64,000 nt of DNA, taken from Aquimarina algiphila. GTDB taxonomy: Bacteria; Bacteroidota; Bacteroidia; Flavobacteriales; Flavobacteriaceae. The notes under the pieces are model-generated. The model did no database searches. It saw only the letters and a list, made by a program, of their open reading frames with translations, and had not been told where the DNA came from. The DNA lies in contig NZ_VLNR01000018.1 of the NCBI RefSeq assembly GCF_007489275.1, positions 28,485-92,484 on the forward strand, given 5' to 3'. How positions within the stretch are numbered: the stretch's first letter is position 1; each line of letters begins with the position of its first letter. Positions 45,352 to 54,740 of the stretch are shown here, piece after piece. A program made the position numbers and the translations under genes.

Positions 45352-46716
45352 ATGAATTTTCAGCCGATTATAGATGAGCAGCATCGTTTTTTTGATACGA
45401 ATACTACGAAAGATATTCAATTTAGAATCAATGAATTAAAACGATTAAAAAATGTTTTAAAGAAAAATGAAGCATTGCTTTATTCATCTATTTACAAAGA
45501 TTTCAAAAAATCCAAATTTGAAACTTATGTGACTGAGCTATCTATAATTTACCATGAAATTGATCTTGCTTTAGTAAACGTTAGGAAATGGGCAAAAAAA
45601 AAGAAAGCTTCTACAGGATTAACTAATCTTCCTGGAAAAAGTTATATCGTACCAGAACCATATGGTACTGTACTAGTCATTGGAGCATGGAATTACCCAT
45701 ATCAATTGTCTCTCTGTCCTGCCATAGCAGCAATTGCTGCCGGTTGTACTGTTATTCTTAAACCTAGTGAACTTCCGTCCAATACTGCGGCTGCAATGGC
45801 TCAACTTATTAATCAGAATTTTGATCCTTCTTTTTTTAAAGTAATAGAAGGCGGAGTGCAACAAACAACCGAATTATTACAAATTAGATTCGACAAAATA
45901 TTCTTTACCGGAAGTTTACCTGTAGGAAAAATTGTGTATCAAGCAGCTGCAAAACATCTTACTCCTGTAACTTTAGAATTGGGAGGAAAAAGTCCAGCTA
46001 TTATTACCAAAGATGTAAATATTAATATGACTGCAAAACGTTTGGTTTGGGCCAAATATTTAAACGCTGGGCAAACCTGTATCGCTCCAGATTATGTTCT
46101 TGTTGATTCTAGTATTCATGACTCCTTATTAACCGCAATGAAAGCGGAGATCGAAAAAGCAGCTTATCATGTTGATCACCATAACTATACTCAAATCATT
46201 AATGTCAAAAATTTTGATCGACTTAAAGATTTAATAGATAAAGAAAAAATATATGTTGGTGGAGAATGTAACGTAGAAGAACGTGTTATATCGCCTACAA
46301 TTATGAAAAACGTAGAATTCTCTGATAAAATAATGAAAGATGAAATTTTTGGACCTATTCTTCCTATACTATCTTTCAAAACCATAGAAGAAGCAATCGA
46401 AAAGGTAAAAACATTATCCAAGCCTCTTTCTTGTTATGTATTCACCAAAAATAAGACCATAAAAAATAAAATCCTAAATGAAATTTCTTTTGGAGGAGGA
46501 GCAGTAAATGATGCCGTAATGCATTTTACAGAGCAGTCACTTCCTTTTGGAGGAGTTGGTGATAGTGGAATTGGAAATTATCATGGAAAATATGGATTCG
46601 AAACATTCTCTCATTACAAAAGTATTCTGCAAAAACCATTTTGGATAGAACTCAATTTAAAATATTCTCCATATAGTGACAAAAAACTTAAATGGTTAAA
46701 ACGAATTATTGGATAA
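45352..46716 (+). CDS. Aldehyde dehydrogenase (class 3-like)
   Basis: 454 residues, the shorter class of about 450-460 residues. Active-site glutamate in TLELGGKSP, nucleophile cysteine in KYLNAGQTCIAPDYV, NAD-contact FFTGSLPVGK and the C-terminal SLPFGGVGDSGIGNYHGKYGFETFSHYKS. It oxidises aldehydes, typically long-chain lipid aldehydes in this class. It follows the sterol-desaturase gene by 45 bases, which suggests joint work on lipid-derived aldehydes; inferred. Confidence 0.93.
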   Translation: MNFQPIIDEQHRFFDTNTTKDIQFRINELKRLKNVLKKNEALLYSSIYKDFKKSKFETYVTELSIIYHEIDLALVNVRKWAKKKKASTGLTNLPGKSYIVPEPYGTVLVIGAWNYPYQLSLCPAIAAIAAGCTVILKPSELPSNTAAAMAQLINQNFDPSFFKVIEGGVQQTTELLQIRFDKIFFTGSLPVGKIVYQAAAKHLTPVTLELGGKSPAIITKDVNINMTAKRLVWAKYLNAGQTCIAPDYVLVDSSIHDSLLTAMKAEIEKAAYHVDHHNYTQIINVKNFDRLKDLIDKEKIYVGGECNVEERVISPTIMKNVEFSDKIMKDEIFGPILPILSFKTIEEAIEKVKTLSKPLSCYVFTKNKTIKNKILNEISFGGGAVNDAVMHFTEQSLPFGGVGDSGIGNYHGKYGFETFSHYKSILQKPFWIELNLKYSPYSDKKLKWLKRIIG

Positions 46717-47010
46717 TACAACGTCAATAAAACGACTCACAATTATTTAACAAAATTAAAATCAAGCTTTTAAACTTTTGTTAAACATAGAATTTCTTAA
46801 AAACAAATAAAGAATAGAGGTCCAAAATATTGTATATTAGAATACACAATTCTGTATTTTTAATTTTTATTTTAACAATCTTATACTGAAAATTCACTTT
46901 GTTCTTTTATCATTCTGTATATCATTCAATTCTAACCTATTTTTCTTAAGATTTATCTAAAAAAAATATAGAAATATAATATTGAATATCCACTTTTAAA
47001 ACTTAAAACC

Positions 47011-47202
47011 ATGAAAAAATTTGAGCAATTAAAGCAATCTAATTATCGCCGATTAGAACGTAAGGAGACCACTAGTATTATTGGAGGAACAAATTGTTTT
47101 GAAGTTAGAGATGCTTGTAGACAATCATGTGCCTCTCCATCGAGGCCAGAGTTTTTTGATTGTTTTATTCCATGTCTTGCTAATGCAGGGTGTTATGCTT
47201 AG
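47011..47202 (+). CDS. Double-glycine-leader, cysteine-rich peptide precursor
   Basis: 63 residues. The leader (MKKFEQLKQSNYRRLERKE...) ends in TTSIIGG at residues 21-27, the pattern cleaved by peptidase-containing ABC exporters (bacteriocin/ComC-type GG leaders, common in Bacteroidota natural-product precursors). The 37-residue remainder has six cysteines arranged C-x6-C-x3-C-x10-C-x3-C-x5-C and ends in C-Y-A. Two C-x3-C pairs suggest disulfides or thioethers. No exporter, modifying enzyme or immunity gene is adjacent. A bidirectional terminator follows 46 bases later. The 294-base AT-rich upstream region carries no other gene. Confidence 0.8.
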   Translation: MKKFEQLKQSNYRRLERKETTSIIGGTNCFEVRDACRQSCASPSRPEFFDCFIPCLANAGCYA

Positions 47203-47248
47203 ATCCATACGTTTCTGAGGAATTATATAGCATCTCTGATCTGAAATA

Positions 47249-47289
47249 AAAAAAGAGTCATAGTTTTATGAAATTATGACTCCTTTTTT
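47249..47289. terminator. Bidirectional terminator between the GG peptide and kmo
   Basis: Stem around GAGTCATA / TATGACTC, with A/T-rich extensions to about 12 base pairs and T runs on both sides. Confidence 0.8.
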
Positions 47290-47301
47290 ATTACTTTACT
47301 T

Positions 47302-48666
47302 TCAACTCTGTAATTTGAAGTCTTTAACTTCTAAGAGATTTAATATATATTGTTCTACCTCTTCTGTATCCCAAATAGTTTCGATATTATTCATCTGCAT
47401 GACTTTACTCATAATTTCTGCCTGCTGATCTCCAATATTAAGAGCTTCTTCATATGGTCTATGACTAAATGTGACTCTGGAGTAAAGTGGCAACCATTTT
47501 TCTGGATATTTTTGAGAAAACCGCTTCTCAATTTTCTTTCGTAGAAGAAAATCCGGATCTGCCGTTTTACTACTCATTTCTATAAAATTGCGATATGACA
47601 GCTCTGCAATAGCATCGGCATTAGACTTTCGGGATTCTTGATAGGTTTCAAAAATATCTTGCCAATTGTCATCTCCCAATTCTTCTATAATATCATCTAA
47701 GACAGAAATATCCTCAAAACCAGCATTCATTCCTTGTCCATAAAAAGGAACAATTGCATGAGCCGAATCTCCTACCAAAGCGACTTTATCCCAATATGAC
47801 CAAGGATAACATTTTGTAGTTACTAAGGCACTAGTTGGATTATTTCTAAAATCTTCTAATAATCCAGGCATCAAATCAAGAGTATCGGGAAAATTAATTT
47901 CCCAAAATTTCTTAACTTCATTATCATTGGTTAACATTTCGAAAGAGTCTTCTCCTTCATGTGGCATAAATAAAGTACATGTAAAACTACCATCCAAATT
48001 TGGTAAAGCGATGAGCATAAATTTACCTCGTGGCCATATATGAAGTGAATTTTTATCTAGTCTATGGGTTCCATCTAAATATGCGGGAATACCAAGTTCT
48101 TTATATCCTGTATCCAGAAATTTTTGAGAATAATTAAATCTACTTCTTCGTTGCATCTTATGTCTAACCCTGGAAAAAGCACCATCGCAACCAAAAACAA
48201 TATCATATTGATATTCTTTCCATTCACTTTTTTCTGTTTCTCCAGTATAAATCTTTGCTTCGGGTAAATTTATATCCCAGACTTTCTCGTTAAACTTAAA
48301 AACCACCCCAGCATCTTCGGCAAGGGTAATCATTTTTCTATTTAAAATTCCTCGTGGAATAGAATAGATAGCTTCTCCATCATTACCATAATGTTGATGA
48401 TAAATTGGCTCCCCTGTTAAATGCATTGTACGTTTATGCATTGGTATAGATAATTCTCTTACAGTATCGCCAATTCCAATTTTATCCAAAGTTTTCCATC
48501 CTCGTACTGACATAGCCAAATTAATAGAACGACCACTAAACTCTATAGTTCTTATATCAGGTCTTCTATCAAAAACTGTAACTTCATACTTGCGTTTTCT
48601 TAAGTATATAGCGAGTAATGAACCTACAAGTCCACTCCCTACTATTGCAATATTTTTTGTTTGCAT
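47302..48666 (-). CDS. kmo: Kynurenine 3-monooxygenase
   Basis: 454 residues. FAD-binding motif IVGSGLVGSLLAIYLRKR, FDRRPDIR, the family segments SGRSINLAMSVRGW, IYSIPRGILNRKM, FGCDGAFSRVRHKM and the flavin motif VALVGDSAHAIVPFYGQGMNAGFED. It hydroxylates kynurenine to 3-hydroxykynurenine in tryptophan breakdown and quinolinate/NAD synthesis. Other pathway genes are not in the window. Closely related PHBH-fold hydroxylases are the main alternative but less likely. Confidence 0.93.
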   Translation of the reverse strand: MQTKNIAIVGSGLVGSLLAIYLRKRKYEVTVFDRRPDIRTIEFSGRSINLAMSVRGWKTLDKIGIGDTVRELSIPMHKRTMHLTGEPIYHQHYGNDGEAIYSIPRGILNRKMITLAEDAGVVFKFNEKVWDINLPEAKIYTGETEKSEWKEYQYDIVFGCDGAFSRVRHKMQRRSRFNYSQKFLDTGYKELGIPAYLDGTHRLDKNSLHIWPRGKFMLIALPNLDGSFTCTLFMPHEGEDSFEMLTNDNEVKKFWEINFPDTLDLMPGLLEDFRNNPTSALVTTKCYPWSYWDKVALVGDSAHAIVPFYGQGMNAGFEDISVLDDIIEELGDDNWQDIFETYQESRKSNADAIAELSYRNFIEMSSKTADPDFLLRKKIEKRFSQKYPEKWLPLYSRVTFSHRPYEEALNIGDQQAEIMSKVMQMNNIETIWDTEEVEQYILNLLEVKDFKLQS

Positions 48667-48752
48667 ACATTAATTGCTATTAACAACCGTTGGAATAGTA
48701 CATACAATCCTGAAGAAGATTCGAGTTTTAATGCATCCAACAGGGTCTACTT

Positions 48753-48768
48753 TACTTTTATAAAAGTA
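48753..48768. promoter_or_regulatory. Sixteen-base perfect palindrome
   Basis: TACTTTTATAAAAGTA between kmo and the methyltransferase gene, both on the minus strand, about 90 bases upstream of kmo. Its symmetry suggests an operator; AT-rich chance palindromes are possible. Confidence 0.35.
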
Positions 48769-48874
48769 TATGCAAGCATCAAAACCTTCGGTAAATGTAA
48801 CGATTATTAGTGAATTAAGGACATGATCATAAGGTATAAGTTACCAGATACCCTACTGTTCTTGCCATCAAAAT

Positions 48875-49675
48875 TTACAACGTTGCCTTAATTTCAAAAA
48901 TCAAAGGATATAATTTATCTTTTGTTACATACATTCCCTTTTCATTTTTAACCAAACCAGGGAATATTTCATAAGGTGATCCATCATGCTCATTTAAGGA
49001 TTGGATAGTCAATCCTGCTTCAGAAAGAGAAGAGATTACCTCTCCCAATCCATGATTCCACCCAAATTCTTTACTAACCATTTTAGAATTCTCATCCGCA
49101 TAAGTGCCTTGATATTCTTCATAAATAACCTCTTTTTGATGATAACCATATTTCATAACAGGTTTTTCCTCTAAGTAATCAAAAATCCATACAATAGGGT
49201 GAAATTCTACCATATAAAAAGTTCCTCCAGGTTTTAGACGTTCGGCAATCATTTTACCCCAGGGTTTCAAATCCGGCAACCAACCTATAACACCATAACT
49301 TGTAAAAACAATGTCAAATTTATCCTTAATATATAAAGAAGTATCCAGTACGTTACAACTCACAAATTCTGCATTAAGATTTAACTCAGAATTTAAGTTC
49401 TTTGCCAATTCTATTCCTTTTTCGGATAAATCAATACCAGTACATTTTGCCCCCATCCTACTCCAACTAAGGGTATCTTGACCAAAATGACATTGAAGAT
49501 GTAATAAAGATTTTCCCGACACATCTCCTAATGCTTCTATTTCATAATATTGTAATGAAGTTTTTCCATTTTTGAAATCCTCGATATTATAAAAATCACT
49601 TGCAGCATGAACAGCCACTTTTTCATTCCATGTCTGTTTATTGGTTTCAAAATATTCATCGAATTCTTTAGACAT
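48875..49675 (-). CDS. Class I SAM-dependent methyltransferase
   Basis: 266 residues. Motif I LLHLQCHFGQDTLSW, acidic residue in CTGIDLSEKGIELAKNL, FDIVFTSYGVIGWLPDL and LKPGGTFYMVEFHP. Substrate unknown. It has 208 bases to kmo downstream and is divergent from the flavin-reductase-like gene, so it is probably monocistronic. Confidence 0.88.
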   Translation of the reverse strand: MSKEFDEYFETNKQTWNEKVAVHAASDFYNIEDFKNGKTSLQYYEIEALGDVSGKSLLHLQCHFGQDTLSWSRMGAKCTGIDLSEKGIELAKNLNSELNLNAEFVSCNVLDTSLYIKDKFDIVFTSYGVIGWLPDLKPWGKMIAERLKPGGTFYMVEFHPIVWIFDYLEEKPVMKYGYHQKEVIYEEYQGTYADENSKMVSKEFGWNHGLGEVISSLSEAGLTIQSLNEHDGSPYEIFPGLVKNEKGMYVTKDKLYPLIFEIKATL

Positions 49676-49728
49676 TACTTATGAGTTTAATTAGATTTGA
49701 ATGGTAATTTTATTTCTTTATAAATATA

Positions 49729-50388
49729 ATGAATCACTATACATTACAAAATCTTACAGAAATGCCTTCTCGGCATAGAGCTAACCTTATAAATAGTTGT
49801 ACAGGTTATAAATCATGCAATTTAATTGCTACCAAAGGCAAAAACCAAATCACGAATGTGGCAATTTTTAATTCTATTGTGCATATCGGAAGTAATCCTC
49901 CAATGTTAGGTTTTATACTTAGGCCAACAACTGTTCCTAGAAACACATATAGAAACTTAAAAGAAAGTGGTTTTTTTACAGTGAATCAAGTGCAACAGGA
50001 TATCATTGCTGATGCGCACCATACTTCTGCCAAATATGACGAAAGTATTTCTGAATTTGACAAAACAAACCTTGACCCTGTATATCTTGACAATTTTTAT
50101 GCTCCTTATGTAAAAGGCAGCCCTATACAACTAGGATGTAAGTATGTTAATGAATATTTCATAAAAGAAAATGATACTATTCTAATCATAGGTGCTATTG
50201 AGCATATTTATCTTAATGAAGATATCATACATCCTGATGGATGGGTTCAATTAGATAAAGCTAAAACCGTATCTTGCATTGGACTAGATGGATATGCTTT
50301 ACCAAAGCTATTAGAACGTTTTCAATATGCCAAACCAGATCAAGAAACAAAATCGCTACATATTGAACCTAAAAATAAAGATTCTTAA
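49729..50388 (+). CDS. Flavin-reductase-like FMN-binding split-barrel protein
   Basis: 219 residues. The split-barrel flavin-binding pattern is visible in CTGYKSCNLIATKGKNQITNVAIFNSIVHIGSNPPMLGFILRPT, NTYRNLKESGFFTVNQV and FIKENDTILIIGAIEHIYL. It binds FMN and may reduce it or a partner. The terminator at 50411-50441 separates it from the redox operon that follows. Confidence 0.82.
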   Translation: MNHYTLQNLTEMPSRHRANLINSCTGYKSCNLIATKGKNQITNVAIFNSIVHIGSNPPMLGFILRPTTVPRNTYRNLKESGFFTVNQVQQDIIADAHHTSAKYDESISEFDKTNLDPVYLDNFYAPYVKGSPIQLGCKYVNEYFIKENDTILIIGAIEHIYLNEDIIHPDGWVQLDKAKTVSCIGLDGYALPKLLERFQYAKPDQETKSLHIEPKNKDS

Positions 50389-50410
50389 TTTTATAAAAAC
50401 CTTAAGAATT

Positions 50411-50441
50411 AACCCTTTGACAAGTATTGCAAAGGGTTTTT
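50411..50441 (+). terminator. Intrinsic terminator
   Basis: Nine-base-pair stem AACCCTTTG / CAAAGGGTT with a ten-base loop and a T run, after the flavin-reductase-like gene. Confidence 0.9.
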
Positions 50442-50461
50442 TTATTGATTAATTTTAGAAA

Positions 50462-51850
50462 ATGAAATTCACCACAAAGCATCTTCAACAAATTCCGGAT
50501 TTTATACATGTTCCCCATAAACAATTACAATGGCTGATCGATAAATCTCAAACCGAAATCTTTAAAGCAGGTGAATATGTTTTTAAGAAAGGAGACCCTA
50601 TTGATACGCTTTTAATTATGCTAAAAGGAAAAGTGGAAATCAAAATCGAACAAAATGGTAATTATAAATTTGTAGGGTTTATTGAAGAACATGGTATTGG
50701 TGGGCTACTTCCTTTTTCAAGAGCTAGTTCTGCTTTGGGATATGGAGAGGCTATTGAAGAAACTGAAATACTCGTTCTTAAAAAATCATTCTTTAAAGAA
50801 ATGATTTCTGATCATTATGAACTTACAGAAAGCTTGGTTCATAATATGACCTCTCGAGTGCGAGAATTCACCAAAAACAATGTTCAATCAGAAAAAATGA
50901 TGGCATTAGGTAAACTTTCTGCCGGGTTAGCTCATGAACTTAATAATCCTGCTTCTGCCATGTTACGAAGTGCCAAAGAACTAAAAAAGCATTTAAGTCA
51001 TGTTCCAGAAAAATTTAAAAGGATTACTTCAATTAAAATTTCAGAAAAAGAAGTAGATGCCTTAAATACGATACTTTTTAACAAAATTAGTAATCGCCCT
51101 GAGAACAACATGAAACTAATAGAGCGTAATGAAAAAGAAGATCAATTAGAAGAATGGTTGGAAGATCATGGTGTAGAAAATGCGTTCGAATTAACTGAAA
51201 CTCTGCTGGATTTTTGTATGGAGATCCCGGCAATGAAAGAGATTCATCAAATCACAGGTGATCATAATTTTCCGAATGCAATAGAATGGATAGAGAATGT
51301 TTTGACCACAGAAAAAATGGTCGATGAAATAGAAGAAGCGTCAGACAGAATTTCTAATCTCGTACAGTCCGTTAAGAGTTATACCCATATGGATCAAGCT
51401 CCAGAGAAAATTGCAACGAATATCCATACTGGTATAAAAAGTACGCTCACCATGTTAAATCATAAATTAAAAAAGAAAAACATACAATTAGAAAAAGACT
51501 TTCAAAAAGATCTCCCGCATCCAAAGATATTTGTAAGTGATATCAATCAGGTTTGGACTAACCTTATTGACAATGCCATTGATGCTATGGAACATTCTGG
51601 TACTTTGCATATTAAAACAAATCAAGACAATCGTTTTATAAAAATAGACATTACAGATAATGGTAAAGGAATTCCCGAGGAGCATCTTAGTAAGATTTTT
51701 GATCCCTTTTTTACTACCAAAAGCATAGGACAAGGCACAGGAATGGGCTTAGAAGTAGTACAACGAATTATTAATCAACATAATGGAGATATCAAAGTAA
51801 GCTCGCAACAAGGAACCACTACTTTTACCGTATGTTTACCCATTCAATAA
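50462..51850 (+). CDS. cNMP-binding-domain sensor histidine kinase
   Basis: 462 residues. An N-terminal cyclic-nucleotide-binding-type domain ([50 protein letters not shown]), dimerisation/H-box [23 protein letters not shown] with the phospho-acceptor histidine, and a HATPase with N-box [15 protein letters not shown] and G-boxes [30 protein letters not shown]. No membrane helix, so it is cytosolic. It begins a four-gene operon (10, 16 and -4 base spacing), and its probable partner is the response-regulator fusion two genes on. Confidence 0.92.
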   Translation: MKFTTKHLQQIPDFIHVPHKQLQWLIDKSQTEIFKAGEYVFKKGDPIDTLLIMLKGKVEIKIEQNGNYKFVGFIEEHGIGGLLPFSRASSALGYGEAIEETEILVLKKSFFKEMISDHYELTESLVHNMTSRVREFTKNNVQSEKMMALGKLSAGLAHELNNPASAMLRSAKELKKHLSHVPEKFKRITSIKISEKEVDALNTILFNKISNRPENNMKLIERNEKEDQLEEWLEDHGVENAFELTETLLDFCMEIPAMKEIHQITGDHNFPNAIEWIENVLTTEKMVDEIEEASDRISNLVQSVKSYTHMDQAPEKIATNIHTGIKSTLTMLNHKLKKKNIQLEKDFQKDLPHPKIFVSDINQVWTNLIDNAIDAMEHSGTLHIKTNQDNRFIKIDITDNGKGIPEEHLSKIFDPFFTTKSIGQGTGMGLEVVQRIINQHNGDIKVSSQQGTTTFTVCLPIQ

Positions 51851-51860
51851 TCATATATAG

Positions 51861-52697
51861 ATGAAAAAAATCACAGACATAAAAGGGGCTTTTACATTAC
51901 ATAACGGTGTAGAAATGCCTTATTTAGGATTAGGTGTTTATCTGGCGGATAATGACAACGAAGTCATTGATGCTATTCATTGGGCCCTAGATACGGGATA
52001 TCGCCATATTGACACAGCAAGCATATATAAAAATGAAGAGGGTGTTGGTAAAGCAATACAAAGCTCTTCTGTTCCCAGAGAAGAAATCTTTGTCGTTAGT
52101 AAAGTATGGAATGCAGATCAAGGGTATGATACTACTCTAAAAGCTTTTGAAGAAAGCCTGGATAGATTACAATTAGATTACCTAGATCTTTATCTAATAC
52201 ACTGGCCTGTCAAGGATAAATATGTAGAAACCTGGAAAGCTCTTGAAAAGTTATATCAAGAAAAACGAATACGAGCTATTGGAGTCAGTAATTTTATGAA
52301 ACATCATTTAGAAGATCTTATATCGAAGACTGAAATAGTACCTATGGTAAATCAAATGGAATTTCATCCGCACTTGATACAACAGGATTTAATTGATTTT
52401 TGTACGAAGACTCAAATCCAATACGAAGCATGGTCTCCAATGATGCAAGGGAAAATTTTTGAATTATCTATATTAGATGACTTGGCAAAAAAATATAACA
52501 AAACTGTTGCTCAAATTGTTTTAAGATGGAACCTTCAAAAAGGAGTGATTACCATTCCTAAATCGGTTAAGCAAAAACGAATCATCTCTAATGCTGCTCT
52601 TTTTGATTTTGAAATATCAAATACTGATATGAATTTTATCGATGCATTGGACAAAAACCAAAGAACCGGGCCGGATCCTGATAATTTTAATTTCTAA
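51861..52697 (+). CDS. Aldo/keto reductase
   Basis: 278 residues. The catalytic tetrad can be placed: Asp in GYRHIDTASIY, Tyr in SIYKNEEG, Lys in VVSKVW and His in LYLIHWPV; NADPH-binding C-terminal ITIPKSVKQKRI. It reduces small aldehydes or ketones in the cytoplasm. It sits between the kinase and the response-regulator fusion with gaps of 10 and 16 bases, so it is part of that operon. Confidence 0.93.
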   Translation: MKKITDIKGAFTLHNGVEMPYLGLGVYLADNDNEVIDAIHWALDTGYRHIDTASIYKNEEGVGKAIQSSSVPREEIFVVSKVWNADQGYDTTLKAFEESLDRLQLDYLDLYLIHWPVKDKYVETWKALEKLYQEKRIRAIGVSNFMKHHLEDLISKTEIVPMVNQMEFHPHLIQQDLIDFCTKTQIQYEAWSPMMQGKIFELSILDDLAKKYNKTVAQIVLRWNLQKGVITIPKSVKQKRIISNAALFDFEISNTDMNFIDALDKNQRTGPDPDNFNF

Positions 52698-52713
52698 AAA
52701 AGTATAAAAGCAT

Positions 52714-54378
52714 CTGAAAAAGCCAATCATATTTGCACTAGATGATGATCCTCAAGTATTAAGAGCGGTTACGAGGGACCTTAAGTCAGAGTATCGTGCG
52801 ACGTATCGAATTATGAGTACAGATTCGGCAAATGATGCTTTAGAAGCATTAGAAGATCTGAAAAAGAAAAATGAAACTATAGCATTATTTTTAGTTGATC
52901 AAAGGATGCCCGAAATGTTAGGCGTGGAATTTTTGACTAAAGCCAAGAAATTTTATCCTAGCGCAAAAAAAGTATTACTTACAGCATATTCTGATACCGA
53001 TGCTGCAATCAAAGCTATAAATGATGTGCAGTTAGACTATTACCTAACAAAACCCTGGAATCCTCCCGAAGAAAAACTATATCCAACACTTAATGATTTA
53101 TTAGATGTTTGGCAATTAGATTTTCAACCAGAATTTGAAGGAATTAAAGTTTTAGGATATCAGTTTTCTCCAAAATCTCATGATATTAAAGATTTCTTAT
53201 CTGCTAACTTATTTCCTTTTCAGTGGTTAGATGTAGAAACCAGTGATAAAGCCAAAGAAATTATAGAGCTTCATAAGCTCACAACTTCAGATTTGCCTGT
53301 TGTTTCATTAGCTGATGGAGAGTGTTATAAAAACCCCAATATTGTAGAACTTGCAACCGCTCTTGGGCTTAATGCACACCCAAAAGATACGCTTTATGAT
53401 GTGGTTATTATTGGAGCAGGACCATCTGGCTTAGCCGCAGCTGTATATGGTGGCTCAGAAGGACTAAAAACATTATTAATTGAAAAACACGCACCAGGTG
53501 GACAGGCTGGTACCAGTTCTAGAATAGAAAACTATCTTGGATTTCCCAATGGATTAAGTGGACAGGAACTTACACATCGAGCCATTACACAGGCTAAACG
53601 ATTTGGTATAGAATTCTTATCTCCGCAGGAAGTAACTTCTATTTCAGAAAAAGATGGATATAAAAACATAACATTGGGTAATGGACAATGTATTAGTACC
53701 AAAAGTGTAGTAATTACAACTGGAGTAAATTATAGAAAACTGGAAGCAAAAGGTATTGATGAATATACCGGAGCAGGAATCTATTATGGCTCATCAATGA
53801 CCGAGGCCCAGGCCTGTAACAATAAAGAAGTTTTTATAGTAGGCGGAGGAAATTCTGCAGGGCAATCGGCGGTATATCTTTCTAAGTTTGCAAAGAATGT
53901 ATACATAGCTGTCCGTAAAAAAGATTTAACAAGTAGTATGTCTAGCTATCTTATCGACCAAATTGATGCCATTGATAATATCACATTATTAGGTCATACT
54001 AATATTACAGAAGCTACAGGAACAGATGGAAGACTAACAGAGTTAGAGCTTTCAAACAGTGCAACTTCTGAAACAAAAAAGGCAAAAGCTGATGCTTTAT
54101 TTATTTTTATTGGAGCTAGACCTTATACAGATTGGTTAGCATTAGATATTATCAAAAATGAAAGAGGGTTTATTGAAACCGGTAGAGATCTTACTCGATA
54201 TAACAACTTTAAACAAATCTGGAAAAAGAACAGAGAACCCTTTTTATTAGAAACATGTAGCCCAGGCATATTTGCATCAGGAGATGTACGTGCAGGAGCT
54301 ATGAATAGAGTCGCTTCTGCTGTTGGAGAAGGCGCAATGGCTATTAAATTTGTACATGAATACTTAGCAGAGATATGA
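52714..54378 (+). CDS. Response regulator fused to thioredoxin-reductase-like flavoprotein, CTG start
   Basis: About 554 residues if initiated at CTG 52714. The first ATG in frame (52813) would cut off the receiver's first strand and acidic pocket: the codons before it read KKPIIFALDDDPQVLRAVTRDL, an essential receiver segment, and an in-frame TAA lies 9 bases before the CTG. The phospho-acceptor is the Asp of FLVDQRMPE. Next come a linker domain (residues about 145-220) and a TrxB-like FAD/NADPH module (IIGAGPSGLAAAVYGG, GGQAGTSSRIENYLGFP, VGGGNSAGQSAVYLS, ASGDVRAGAMNRVASAVGEG). The CxxC of true thioredoxin reductases is replaced by YYGSSM, as I recall for this fused family, so it cannot reduce thioredoxin in the classical way. 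Confidence 0.88.
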   Translation: MKKPIIFALDDDPQVLRAVTRDLKSEYRATYRIMSTDSANDALEALEDLKKKNETIALFLVDQRMPEMLGVEFLTKAKKFYPSAKKVLLTAYSDTDAAIKAINDVQLDYYLTKPWNPPEEKLYPTLNDLLDVWQLDFQPEFEGIKVLGYQFSPKSHDIKDFLSANLFPFQWLDVETSDKAKEIIELHKLTTSDLPVVSLADGECYKNPNIVELATALGLNAHPKDTLYDVVIIGAGPSGLAAAVYGGSEGLKTLLIEKHAPGGQAGTSSRIENYLGFPNGLSGQELTHRAITQAKRFGIEFLSPQEVTSISEKDGYKNITLGNGQCISTKSVVITTGVNYRKLEAKGIDEYTGAGIYYGSSMTEAQACNNKEVFIVGGGNSAGQSAVYLSKFAKNVYIAVRKKDLTSSMSSYLIDQIDAIDNITLLGHTNITEATGTDGRLTELELSNSATSETKKAKADALFIFIGARPYTDWLALDIIKNERGFIETGRDLTRYNNFKQIWKKNREPFLLETCSPGIFASGDVRAGAMNRVASAVGEGAMAIKFVHEYLAEI

Positions 54379-54662
54379 AACTACGAACCAAAATATGTGA
54401 GCATCTAGAGGATTTTAATACAGCTAACATCAAAAAAGATGATCGTTATCAATGTGTAGAATGCATCAAGACAGGAGATAATTGGGTACATCTAAGAACT
54501 TGTCAAGAATGTGGAGTAACTCTTTGTTGTGATTCCTCCCCAAATAAACACGCAAGTCATCACTACCAGACATATAAAAATCATTCTGTTATCATCTCAG
54601 CAGAACCAAAAGAAAAATGGGCCTGGTGCTATGAGCATAAATCATTTTTGGAGTATGAATAG
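54375..54662 (+). CDS. UBP-type zinc-finger protein
   Basis: 95 residues forming one UBP zinc finger: C7/C-x-H9, Y-Q-C-x2-C, R-x-C-x2-C and H-A-S-H-H-Y-x-T-x-K-N-H. In eukaryotes such fingers bind ubiquitin C-termini; in bacteria they are found beside the kinase and response-regulator/flavoprotein pair. Its start overlaps the stop of the preceding gene (ATGA), so it is translated with it. It may serve as a redox- or metal-responsive partner; inferred. Confidence 0.85.
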   Translation: MKLRTKICEHLEDFNTANIKKDDRYQCVECIKTGDNWVHLRTCQECGVTLCCDSSPNKHASHHYQTYKNHSVIISAEPKEKWAWCYEHKSFLEYE

Positions 54663-54740
54663 GAGAACCTATAGTCTTTAAATTACTATTAGGTATTAAA
54701 AGAACAAGTATCAACTGACCGCAAAAGAATTAAATCAAAT

